Of a DNA stretch of 64,000 nt, positions 19,901 to 26,477 are shown piece by piece; the stretch's first letter is position 1; each line of letters opens with the position of its first letter. Source of the DNA: Gemmatimonadaceae bacterium (GTDB lineage Bacteria > Gemmatimonadota > Gemmatimonadetes > Gemmatimonadales > Gemmatimonadaceae); NCBI GenBank assembly GCA_019637445.1, contig JAHBVS010000001.1:2081586-2145585 (forward strand). Direction: 5' to 3'. A program made the translations under genes and the position numbers. The notes beneath the pieces are model-generated. The model saw only the letters and a list, made by a program, of their open reading frames with translations. It made no database searches and was not told where the DNA came from.

Positions 19901-20322
19901 TCAATCTCGTGAAGCACTGGAACTACGGTGACTTCTCCAATGGTGACGTGGACCAGTTCGGCAAGTCGGTCGAGAACGCCAAGCCGATCGGCTACTACTG
20001 GCGTGGCGCGCCGCCCGACGCGACTGGCGTCGGCGGTCTGTATGACTTCCTCGCGCCCACCAGCCACACCACCGAGGATGCCTCGTTCGTGAAGCTCCGC
20101 GAGCTCTCCGTTGGCTACCGCATCGGCCGCCTCGGCCGCTACGGTGACTGGACGGTGAACGTCGTGGGTCGCAACCTGCTGACCTGGTCGGACTACTCGG
20201 GCTTCGATCCCGAGACCGGCCTGGGCGGTGGCTCGAACGGCTCGGGCATCCTGAACGCCGCGGATGCGTTCAACTTCCCGAACCTCCGCACGTTCACGCT
20301 GCAGTTCAACGTTGGCTTCTGA
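16954..20322 (+). CDS. SusC/RagA-family TonB-linked outer-membrane transporter
   Basis: 1122 residues. Two in-frame ATGs exist (16948, 16954); GAGG at 16943-16946 is spaced 7 bases from 16954, so that start is used. Signal peptide ends at VVSAQ. Residues about 33-110: carboxypeptidase-regulatory-like domain (ITGTVTNEAGQPLFGAGVG, GEDGRYTITIPG). Residues about 115-240: plug domain with SusC pattern (RLSQVVVTGVAEGTEKTK, ALQGKVAGVQI-type LQGKVAGVQITSTTGRPG, VIVDGIIFNGGINDVNPQDI, ESIEVVKGAAAASLYGSRAG, NGVIQITTKKG). The remainder is a 22-strand barrel ending in TFTLQFNVGF with a terminal aromatic. With SusD it imports glycans or peptides across the outer membrane using TonB energy; the substrate is unknown. 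Confidence 0.95.
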   Translation: MLERVGIRRLGASILAVLLSFASADVVSAQGAATITGTVTNEAGQPLFGAGVGIEALAIQVGTGEDGRYTITIPGARVRGQQVVLRARLFGYAPQVKSITVSEGSQTHDFVLRQDVNRLSQVVVTGVAEGTEKTKVPFTVATVTAADMPVPGTNAFAQLQGKVAGVQITSTTGRPGSDPAILLRAPLSINGSGRGQGPLVIVDGIIFNGGINDVNPQDIESIEVVKGAAAASLYGSRAGNGVIQITTKKGKGATSDGIRFNVNTEYGQSDIEREYDLARATTIRFNETYDRYCVVPSGAGVGTQRECTWTTTMEQELRRVNDIPGPLTLTTRTFVGDLGFGAPPSSTRLRHDFMSTPFPVSYEPIKQLLTNGQFLNTNVSMSGRIQSANVYASLSNLSQEGSVRFLDGFVRNGFRLNADQQIGEDWTVSGTAFFSKSKSDGGNFVGSNNRVWFGLSRTPAFANILAKDSQGRYMPRHNPTNVGNQNYNPVVEAIGAKQINDDSRFLGSLAVKYRPVTWADAEWNFGYDYSSSWGEFLRDKGFRTSAQNGPQTNGSFSRSNGFSISYNTSLNLTMRRQLTQDINGTISLRYLYEQQDFKGDNLGGTNLVVAGLRTADAISLQESIGVGSSQSRISQIGIFLTGRLDYQGKLIFDGLIRQDGASVFGSDNRWQTYGRGSVLYRPSEEAWWPAKDIVNELKLRAAVGTAGNRPIFSAQYETLSIGSGGTLTPNVLGNPLLGPEVITETDIGFDAELFNRYGIEFSYINAKADNQILNVPTPAVTGFGSQWRNAGTLENKIIEAAVNVPILEGFRGVSWSARMAMDRPESKITQLDVLPYFVSAAGAQGTTSMFRIAAGNDYGVIYGRGFVTKCTQLPASFQARCGEGKEYQKNDDGRIVWVGAGNTWRDGITKNLWNGANPGSDSPWGVGLNWGMNIIERDSTGTGFNQELGSAIPSMRWSMGHNVSWNKFTGYILFDAVQGRSVFNLVKHWNYGDFSNGDVDQFGKSVENAKPIGYYWRGAPPDATGVGGLYDFLAPTSHTTEDASFVKLRELSVGYRIGRLGRYGDWTVNVVGRNLLTWSDYSGFDPETGLGGGSNGSGILNAADAFNFPNLRTFTLQFNVGF

Positions 20323-20335
20323 CGACAGCGCCTGG

Positions 20336-20361
20336 CCGGGCGGCAGCAACTTGCCGCCCGG
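20336..20361 (+). promoter_or_regulatory. susC-susD intercistronic hairpin
   Basis: Stem CCGGGCGGCA (20336-20345) pairs perfectly with TGCCGCCCGG (20352-20361), loop GCAACT. It lies between the susC stop and the susD ribosome-binding site (TTGAGGAG, 20375-20382). No T-run follows, so it may be a partial attenuator or an mRNA-stability element setting the SusC:SusD ratio. Confidence 0.5.
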
Positions 20362-20392
20362 TCGGGTCCCCTTCTTGAGGAGTTACTTCACG

Positions 20393-21994
20393 ATGCGATT
20401 CAAGCTTCGGCACCTCGGGGTTCTCGCGCTGGCGTCCGTCGCAATGACGGCCTGCGCTGATAACCTCCAGGTCTCCAACGAGAACAACCCGGACCTGACG
20501 CGTGTGTACGCGGATCCGTCCGGCGTGGAGGGCGTCGTTTCGACGCTCTACCGCTCGTATCACCAGGGCACGGCAGGCAACGGCGGCATCGAGCCGCAGT
20601 CTGATATGCTGTCCCTCGAGAGCTATTCGGCTCTCGCGAACTTCGGTAACGGCATTCGCTCCGCAATCCCGCGTCTGCCGATCAACAACCAGCGTGGCAA
20701 CCAGGTCAATGGTGGCAACCAGGCGGAGTGGAACAGCCTTTCGCGCCTGATGCGTACGTCCGCCACCGTCGTGCAGGCGATCGACGCCTACCTCGACAAG
20801 GATGCGACGTTGGGCACGCCAAGCCTCGACCTGCGCGCCCGCGCCTTCGCCATGATGGTGAACGGCCTGGCGATGGGTACGCTGGCGACGATCTACGACT
20901 CGGTGGCCATCGCCACAGCCCAGACGCCGACCTCGGCGATCCCGGGCTTCGTCGGTCCCGCTGAAGCGATGACGACGGCGCTGTCGGTGCTCGACTCCGC
21001 CATCGCCATCATCCAGTCTGCTCCGTCGACGGCCGATGCGACGATTCCGCTCGAGTGGATGGGTGGAACGGCGCTGACGCCTGCGCAGCTGGTTCGTTTG
21101 ATTCGGACCTACAAGGCGAAGTTCCGGATCTCGGTTGCGCGCACGCCTGGCGCGACGATTGACTGGGCCTTGGTGTTGGCCGACGCCACCAACGGCATCA
21201 CGGCTGACCACCAGATCGCGTTGGGTGGCACGTGGTCGTCGGCGATGGACGCTGGGCAGTACCATGTGCCCGGCAGCTGGCACCAGATCTCGCTGATGTA
21301 CAACGGCATGGCTGACAACTCCGGCAACTTCGTGGCGTTCTCGGCCGTCCCGCTGCTTTCGCGTCCCGGCCCGACGACGCTCGTCGTGACGCCGGACACC
21401 CGTTGGCCGGCCGGTGCGACCCGCGCCGCCCAGCAGGCGAACTCCAGCCTGCCGCTGCCGGCGGGGCAGTACATCGCCAACCGTCAGGGTGAGGACTTCT
21501 TCGACGGCACGAACCCCTGGGGTTCCTCGCAGTATGAGAGCCGCCGTTGGTGGTCCATCCGCGACAATGGCGGCGTGGGCATCTATTCGTTCATCGACGT
21601 TGACGAGATCAACATGATCGCGGCCGAGGCGAATCTCGCCCTTGGCAACGGTCCGGCGGCGATGACGCTGGTCAACAACTCGCGTACGCAGCACGGCCTT
21701 GCGGCCTTCGCGGATCCGGCCGGTACGGCTCCGGACTGCGTGCCCACGCTCCCCACGGGCGCCTGCGGCAACCTGCGCGAGGCCATGAAGTACGAGAAGC
21801 GCATGGAGACCCAGCTGACGGGCTACATGGCGTGGTTCCTCGATTCCCGCCGCTGGGGCGACCTGGTGCAGGGCACGGTGCTGGAGTGGCCGGTCCCGAA
21901 CGCGGAGATGGATACGCGTAACCAGGCGTTCTACGACATGCCGTACCCGGGTGCTACGGGCAAGACGGCTGGCGTCGGGACCTACGGGTACTGA
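20393..21994 (+). CDS. SusD/RagB-family outer-membrane lipoprotein
   Basis: 533 residues from ATG 20393, preceded by GAGGAG. Lipobox VAMTAC gives a lipid-anchored cysteine. SusD is the hinged lid of the SusC barrel and binds the nutrient. Helical TPR-like body: ADPSGVEGVVSTLYRSYHQG, ARAFAMMVNGLAMGTLATIY, ALTPAQLVRLIRTYKAKFRI; C-terminal SusD-type DEINMIAAEANLALGNGPAA, NNSRTQHGLAAF, EAMKYEKRMETQLTG, WFLDSRRWGDLVQGT, which is the most conserved SusD motif (YERR...FEG...WDL...R). The order susC-susD on one strand is standard. Confidence 0.93.
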   Translation: MRFKLRHLGVLALASVAMTACADNLQVSNENNPDLTRVYADPSGVEGVVSTLYRSYHQGTAGNGGIEPQSDMLSLESYSALANFGNGIRSAIPRLPINNQRGNQVNGGNQAEWNSLSRLMRTSATVVQAIDAYLDKDATLGTPSLDLRARAFAMMVNGLAMGTLATIYDSVAIATAQTPTSAIPGFVGPAEAMTTALSVLDSAIAIIQSAPSTADATIPLEWMGGTALTPAQLVRLIRTYKAKFRISVARTPGATIDWALVLADATNGITADHQIALGGTWSSAMDAGQYHVPGSWHQISLMYNGMADNSGNFVAFSAVPLLSRPGPTTLVVTPDTRWPAGATRAAQQANSSLPLPAGQYIANRQGEDFFDGTNPWGSSQYESRRWWSIRDNGGVGIYSFIDVDEINMIAAEANLALGNGPAAMTLVNNSRTQHGLAAFADPAGTAPDCVPTLPTGACGNLREAMKYEKRMETQLTGYMAWFLDSRRWGDLVQGTVLEWPVPNAEMDTRNQAFYDMPYPGATGKTAGVGTYGY

Positions 21995-21997
21995 TCG

Positions 21998-22525
21998 ATG
22001 TTCATCCTCGGAGCCACGGTGTCCTTCCTGCGCGGTCTCGCCTCGTCCTCACGGATGCGGCGTAACGTCGGGCGGGTAGCCGTGGCTTCCGCGGCGCTCC
22101 TGTCCAGTGGTTGCTACCAGTACACGGCGACAGAGCCGGGCCGGCCTGTGACGGATCAGCGGGTCGAGCTTCGGTTGAATGATCAGGGTCGGGTTGCGAT
22201 GAATCGCACCCTGGGCCCTGGCGCCAGTACCGTCGAAGGCCGTGTCGTTGAGCAGACGGCTGAGTGGTATTCGATGGCGGTGTATCGGTTGACCAATGTG
22301 CGCGGCGACGTCTTCACGTGGACCGGCGAGATGGTGAATGTGCCGGTTGACGGTGTGGAGATGGTGTCCGAGCGCAGCCTGGACAAACAGCGGAGTGTCG
22401 TGGCGGTGGCATCCGCCGCGGGGGCGTTCGCTGTATTCGTGATGTCTCGCAGCCTGATCGGTGGTGGCCGGGATACGTCTCCCGGTGTTCCGCCGGAGGG
22501 TCAATCGGTTCGTTTGTTGCCCTGA
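21998..22525 (+). CDS. Small lipoprotein of unknown function in the sus cluster
   Basis: 175 residues from ATG 21998, three bases after susD. A start at 22055 (MRRNVGRVAVASAALLSSGC) gives a better lipoprotein signal peptide; neither start has a good ribosome-binding site. The lipobox is LSSGC. The mature domain is beta-rich (QRVELRLNDQGRVAMNRTLG, VEGRVVEQTAEWYSMAVYRL, VFTWTGEMVNVPVDGVEMV) and a C-terminal hydrophobic stretch (SVVAVASAAGAFAVFVM) may insert in the membrane. I do not recognise the family. Position suggests a role with the SusCD transporter. Confidence 0.6.
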   Translation: MFILGATVSFLRGLASSSRMRRNVGRVAVASAALLSSGCYQYTATEPGRPVTDQRVELRLNDQGRVAMNRTLGPGASTVEGRVVEQTAEWYSMAVYRLTNVRGDVFTWTGEMVNVPVDGVEMVSERSLDKQRSVVAVASAAGAFAVFVMSRSLIGGGRDTSPGVPPEGQSVRLLP

Positions 22526-22569
22526 AGCACTGGGCATACACTCCTTTAATGCACTTTTCGGAGCCCTTC

Positions 22570-23334
22570 ATGCGATTTCTCCGTATCCTTCCACTGGCAG
22601 CCTTGGTGTTCGCGGGCGCGTGCGCAGAAGATGCGTCCGTGACCGTCGCCAACCGGCCGCCGCTGGCGTACATCCGTTACGTCCACGCGGTGACCGATGC
22701 AGCGGCCTTGGATTTCAAGTTCGTTGACCAGATCGAGTACTCGCCGCACTACGCGAACTCGACCTACCGCACCATCGGCATCTATCAGGGTGTCGAGGCT
22801 GGTAACCGTCAGTGGAAGGTCTTCCGCAACTCCACGGACATCAACATCGCGCAGCAGGTCGTTGCCGAGGGCACGACGAACTTCGTCGCCGGCACCCGGT
22901 ACACGATCCTGCACCGTGGCACGATGGCGTCGAACTCCGTCGTCCTGATCACGGAAACCCTCCCGACCCAGGATGCCGGCACGCACATCAGCGTGACCAA
23001 CGCCTCGATGGCCGCTCAGGACGTGTTCATCGGTGCGCCGGCTGGCACGCCGCTGTTCGCGAACGTGGCCACCGGGACCAAGACGACGTACGCGGCGCGT
23101 GCCGCGCTGACGACGTTCACGCTGCACACGGCCGCCAACGGCACCTTGGTGTCGCTGGCCAGCGCCACGCCGTTCGTCGGGCTCGCAGGGACGGAGACCG
23201 CCGATCCGATCGGTGGCTACAGCGTGGCCGGTTCGCAGATGTCCGCGTTCCTCTTCGCGCCGGGCACCGGCGCGGCGGCGAACTCTGTTTCGATCGTGAT
23301 GGATCGCCAGCCGCCGCCGACCGTTCCGGAATAA
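22570..23334 (+). CDS. DUF4397-like lipoprotein
   Basis: 254 residues from ATG 22570, with GGAG six bases upstream; an ATG at 22549 lies before that ribosome-binding site. Lipobox FAGAC. The body shows the DUF4397 pattern of repeated beta-sandwich units: LAYIRYVHAVTDAAALDFKF, YRTIGIYQGVEAGNRQWKVF, GTRYTILHRGTMASNSVVLI, AGTHISVTNASMAAQDVFIG. DUF4397 proteins are cell-surface or periplasmic and often lie near polysaccharide or adhesion genes; their biochemical role is not established. Fourth gene of the sus cluster. Confidence 0.75.
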   Translation: MRFLRILPLAALVFAGACAEDASVTVANRPPLAYIRYVHAVTDAAALDFKFVDQIEYSPHYANSTYRTIGIYQGVEAGNRQWKVFRNSTDINIAQQVVAEGTTNFVAGTRYTILHRGTMASNSVVLITETLPTQDAGTHISVTNASMAAQDVFIGAPAGTPLFANVATGTKTTYAARAALTTFTLHTAANGTLVSLASATPFVGLAGTETADPIGGYSVAGSQMSAFLFAPGTGAAANSVSIVMDRQPPPTVPE

Positions 23335-23344
23335 GCGGACGGGC

Positions 23345-24133
23345 GTGCTCGGTTCTGGCAGCACAGCTCGCGGCACGCGGGGCCCTCGCCTGAGGGTCCC
23401 GCGTGTTGCGTTGTTTTTTGTTCTTGCACTCGGCCTCGGCGCCCTTTCGGCCGCCGACGCCGCAGCCCAGGTGGTCCGCGGCCGCATCATCTCCAACCAG
23501 TCCCGGACGCCAATGGCGAACGCGACGGTCGAGGCCCTGGACACGCTACGGCAGGTGGTCGCCGCGGCACGGTCCGACTCGGCAGGCCAGTTCATGCTGC
23601 ACGTGACGACCCTCGGCGAGTTCCGGATTCGCATCCGGCGCATCGGCATTACGCCGACCCTGACGGACGCCCTGCAGTTTGTCGATCGCGATACCGTGGA
23701 CGTGGATCTCCTGGTCGACGAGAGCCCTGCGATCCTCGAGGAGAGTCGCACCACGGAGACCATGAGTGTCGCCACGGAGGAGCGGCTGCGGAACGCGCGG
23801 AGCCGTGGATGGCGCGTCTATCCCCCCGAGCGGGTCCGTCCGATCCGTGAGCGGGCGATGAACCTCGATGCGATGCTGAAGGCGTTGGGATTGTCCAGCG
23901 TTATGATCTCGGCCAACTGCATCCGGAGCCTGGTCACGAACGGCTGCATGACGGTGTTCATCGACGACCAGTACTTTGGGCAGGTGACCTTCAACCAGAT
24001 CAACGTCCGCGACATCGAGTTCGTCGCGGTCATCGGGCCCACCGAGGCCCTGATTACCTACGGCAATCGTGCGCAGCACGGCGTGGTGATGCTCTACACC
24101 GCCCGTATGCAAGACCGTCGCCCGCCGCAGTGA
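23345..24133 (+). CDS. Barrel-less SusC-like protein (regulatory domain plus TonB plug)
   Basis: 262 residues from GTG 23345. After a signal peptide (VALFFVLALGLGALSAADAA) comes a carboxypeptidase-regulatory-like domain (VVRGRIISNQSRTPMANATV, RSDSAGQFMLHV). The C-terminal third reads like a receptor plug: TVFIDDQYFGQVTFNQINVR, DIEFVAVIGPTEALITYGNR, HGVVMLYT align with the plug of the SusC protein in this window (VIVDGIIFNGGINDVNPQDI, ESIEVVKGAAAASLYGSRAG, NGVIQITT). The gene then stops; there is no barrel. Two cysteines (ANC, NGC) precede the plug strand. It may be a soluble periplasmic plug, a TonB partner or a decoy. The frame is intact. Confidence 0.75.
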   Translation: MLGSGSTARGTRGPRLRVPRVALFFVLALGLGALSAADAAAQVVRGRIISNQSRTPMANATVEALDTLRQVVAAARSDSAGQFMLHVTTLGEFRIRIRRIGITPTLTDALQFVDRDTVDVDLLVDESPAILEESRTTETMSVATEERLRNARSRGWRVYPPERVRPIRERAMNLDAMLKALGLSSVMISANCIRSLVTNGCMTVFIDDQYFGQVTFNQINVRDIEFVAVIGPTEALITYGNRAQHGVVMLYTARMQDRRPPQ

Positions 24134-24927
24134 TCCTCACGTTGGCGCTCGCGGCCGCGCTCGCGCTGCCGCAGGAGCCGCTGTTCCCCGCGCGACCCAG
24201 CGGATTCGTCACCGATGTGGCGAACGTCATCCCAGCGGATCGCGAAGCCCAGATCACGGAGCTCATCGAACGAGTCCGTGCGGGCTCGCGCGGCGAGATT
24301 GCGGTGGTGACCCTCGCCGACATCCAGGGACGCGATGTCGGGGATATCGCGCTGCAGATTGGTCGGGCCTGGGGCGTCGGCGCGCGTGCCGATGTCGGCG
24401 ACCGCGCGCGGAACGCGGGCATCGTGGTGCTCTTGGTGCCCCGCGAGACGAGCCGGGACGGCCGCGGACACATCAGCATCCAAGTCGGCCAAGGCGCTGA
24501 GGGCTTCGTCCCGGATGCGGTGGCCGGCGACATTCGTCGTGAGGCCACTCCCTTGCTTGCCGCCGGGGACTACGGCGGCGGGCTCGCCTTGATCACGGCC
24601 CGGCTCGCCGAGCGGTACGCGGCAGAGTTCGGGTTCTCGCTGGACTCGGCCCTGGTGCCGCCGCGGAGACAGGTGCGCGAGCGTGGGATTCCGCCGATCC
24701 TGATCATCATCGCGTTCTTCGTGCTCGTGGCGTTGCTGAGCGGCGGTGGCGGTCGAGGTGGTCGCGGCGGGCGCCGGCGGCGGCGCGGCGGCATCGTGAT
24801 CTTGCCGATGGGTCGCGGCGGGTTCGGCGGTGGTGGCTTCGGGGGCGGTGGCTTTGGCGGTGGTGGCTTCGGCGGCTTCGGTGGCGGTGGCGGCTTCTCT
24901 GGCGGCGGCTCAAGTGGGGGGTTCTAG
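24130..24927 (+). CDS. TPM-domain (YgcG-type) membrane protein with glycine-rich tail
   Basis: 265 residues from GTG 24130, overlapping the previous stop (GTGA). TPM domain over residues about 20-165: FVTDVANVIPADREAQITEL, GEIAVVTLADIQGRDVGDIA, ARNAGIVVLLVPRETSRDGR, ISIQVGQGAEGFVPDAVAGD. A transmembrane segment (IPPILIIIAFFVLVALLSG) is followed by an arginine patch and about 55 residues of GFGGGG/GGSSGG low complexity. TPM proteins are often encoded beside LemA, as here with one gene in between; suggested roles are in membrane-protein assembly or phosphatase activity, not settled. Confidence 0.88.
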   Translation: MILTLALAAALALPQEPLFPARPSGFVTDVANVIPADREAQITELIERVRAGSRGEIAVVTLADIQGRDVGDIALQIGRAWGVGARADVGDRARNAGIVVLLVPRETSRDGRGHISIQVGQGAEGFVPDAVAGDIRREATPLLAAGDYGGGLALITARLAERYAAEFGFSLDSALVPPRRQVRERGIPPILIIIAFFVLVALLSGGGGRGGRGGRRRRRGGIVILPMGRGGFGGGGFGGGGFGGGGFGGFGGGGGFSGGGSSGGF

Positions 24928-24928
24928 G

Positions 24929-25657
24929 ATGGCCCAGCAGACACTGCGGGGATTCACAGACCGGCTAGCGACGGCGTTTGGCGAGGAGTTGCGAGCCGTG
25001 GTGCTCTACGGCTCCGCGGTTGGTCGCCCGGAGCCCAGCCGTGGCACGATGAACCTGCTGGTGCTGGTCGGACGATGGCGTGACGCCACCAGTGCCGCGG
25101 CTGGCGAGGCGGTGCGCGAGTGGACCGCCTCAGGCCAGCCGGCACCCCTGATCCTGACGGAGGGCGAGTGGCGGTCGACGCGCGACGTGTTCGCGATGGA
25201 GCACGCAGATATTGCCGCCCGGCACGAGCTCGTGGCTGGGCAGCTGCCCGCAGAGCCCGCCCCCTCCCCGGAGGACCTGCGTAGCCAGCTCGAGTACGAG
25301 GCGATGGGCGCGCTGATCCACCTTCGGCAGGGGATGCTGGTGGGTGCCGGCGACGCGGAACGCTCGCTGCAACTGCTCCTGGTCAGTAAGGGAACGGTCC
25401 TCACGCTCTTCCGCACGCTGCTGCGCCTGGAGGGCTGGGAGGTGCCGCCAAAGCCCGAGGCAGTCGTGCAGGCCGCTGCCGCGATCGCGGGATTCGAGGC
25501 CTTGCCGTTTGAGCGCCTGCTGGCGCACACTGCGGGGACGGCGGCCCTCGATGCTGCAGGGGTCACGCAGCTGCTGACCGCGTACCACGCAGGGCTGCAG
25601 CGATTTGTTGCCTACGTCGACGCGCTGGTGCACCCGGGATCTTCCGGCATCGACTGA
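24929..25657 (+). CDS. Degenerate nucleotidyltransferase-fold protein
   Basis: 242 residues from ATG 24929, one base after the TPM stop. The N-terminus has the nucleotidyltransferase entry motif VVLYGSAVGRPEPSRG, but the catalytic SDxD that should follow reads TMNLLVLV, so both metal-binding aspartates appear to be missing. The helical C-terminal half (LEYEAMGALIHLRQGMLVGA, SLQLLLVSKGTVLTLFRTLL) resembles substrate-binding or HEPN-like helices of related proteins. It is probably not an active nucleotidyltransferase; a structural or binding role is more likely. Its position between TPM and lemA suggests work with those membrane proteins. Confidence 0.65.
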   Translation: MAQQTLRGFTDRLATAFGEELRAVVLYGSAVGRPEPSRGTMNLLVLVGRWRDATSAAAGEAVREWTASGQPAPLILTEGEWRSTRDVFAMEHADIAARHELVAGQLPAEPAPSPEDLRSQLEYEAMGALIHLRQGMLVGAGDAERSLQLLLVSKGTVLTLFRTLLRLEGWEVPPKPEAVVQAAAAIAGFEALPFERLLAHTAGTAALDAAGVTQLLTAYHAGLQRFVAYVDALVHPGSSGID

Positions 25658-25711
25658 GCCTGCACCGTGCCCGCGCCTTATCTTCCAATGACTTCCAGGA
25701 GGAGTATCCCG

Positions 25712-26266
25712 ATGAAGGCCAAGTGGTACCTGCTGGTCCTGCCGCTGCTGCTCTCGGCCTGCGGCTACAACACGATCCAGACGATGGACGAGGGCGCCGC
25801 CGCCGCGCGCCAGCAGATTGAGGTGCAGCTGCAGCGCCGTGCGGACCTTGTGCCGAATCTCGTCAACACGGTGAAGGGCTTCGCGGCGCAGGAGGAGCGC
25901 ATCTTCACCGAAGTGGCCCAGGCCAGGGCCGCGCTCTCGGGTGCGGTGCGGGGCGGCAACATCGGTGAGATGGCCAATGCCAATGAAGGCCTCACCGGCT
26001 CCTTGGGTCGCTTGCTGGCGATCGCTGAGAACTACCCACAGTTGAAAAGCGATCAGAACTTCCTGCGCCTGCAAGACGAACTGACGGGGACCGAGAACCG
26101 GATCGCGGTCTCGCGCACGGACTACAACAACGCGGTGCGCGACTACAACGCGTACATCCGGCGCTTCCCGGCGGTGCTGACGGCAAAGGTCACCGGGGCC
26201 AAGGCGCGGGAGTACTTCGAGGTGACCTCGCCAGGAGCGCGTGAGGCGCCTGAAGTGAAGTTCTAG
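25712..26266 (+). CDS. lemA: LemA-family lipoprotein
   Basis: 184 residues from ATG 25712, with AGGAGG (25698-25703) upstream and TATCTT (25679-25684) as a possible -10. N-terminus MKAKWYLLVLPLLLSACGYN is hydrophobic with lipobox LSAC. The LemA signature is intact: YNTIQTMDEGAAAARQQIEV, LQRRADLVPNLVNTVKGFAA, ENYPQLKSDQNFLRLQDELT, GTENRIAVSRTDYNNAVRDY, NAYIRRFPAVL. LemA proteins are helical bundles at the membrane with poorly known function, commonly paired with TPM proteins. Last + strand gene of the cluster. Confidence 0.93.
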   Translation: MKAKWYLLVLPLLLSACGYNTIQTMDEGAAAARQQIEVQLQRRADLVPNLVNTVKGFAAQEERIFTEVAQARAALSGAVRGGNIGEMANANEGLTGSLGRLLAIAENYPQLKSDQNFLRLQDELTGTENRIAVSRTDYNNAVRDYNAYIRRFPAVLTAKVTGAKAREYFEVTSPGAREAPEVKF

Positions 26267-26285
26267 CGTCTGAACTGCAACGGCC

Positions 26286-26459
26286 GCCACAGAGGCACAG
26301 AGACACAGAGGTTTGAGAATGCAGGTTCGCCTCTGTCTCCAAACCAACTGCAACAGCCTAAGGGGCGCGGCGGACAAAACGTTCCGCCGCGCCCCAATCA
26401 GTTCCAAAGAAAGAAGACACAGAGGGGTCTCGCGTCGACGCCCTCTGTGTCTCTTTGGC
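26286..26459. repeat. CACAGAG inverted-repeat element between lemA and the M23 peptidase gene
   Basis: Left arm from 26286 (GCCACAGAGGCACAGAGACA) and right arm 26442-26459 (CCTCTGTGTCTCTTTGGC) are inverted and match the outer arms of the 234-bp repeats at 8805 and 13504. The interior is different and contains internal AGACACAGAGG copies and a strong hairpin. No gene in the 211-bp gap. Confidence 0.75.
26362..26395. terminator. Hairpin inside the CACAGAG element, between convergent genes
   Basis: Stem GGGGCGCGGCGGA (26362-26374) pairs perfectly with TCCGCCGCGCCCC (26383-26395), 8-base loop. It lies between lemA (+) and the M23 gene (-), so it may stop both transcripts. No T-run is present. 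Confidence 0.5.
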
Positions 26460-26477
26460 AAGCAGGTGCTGTTGCCG

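Noticed and set aside
17716-20349. 877-codon open frame on the minus strand within susC
   Set aside because: Exactly antisense to a clear SusC gene; no domain and strongly Arg/Val/His-biased composition.
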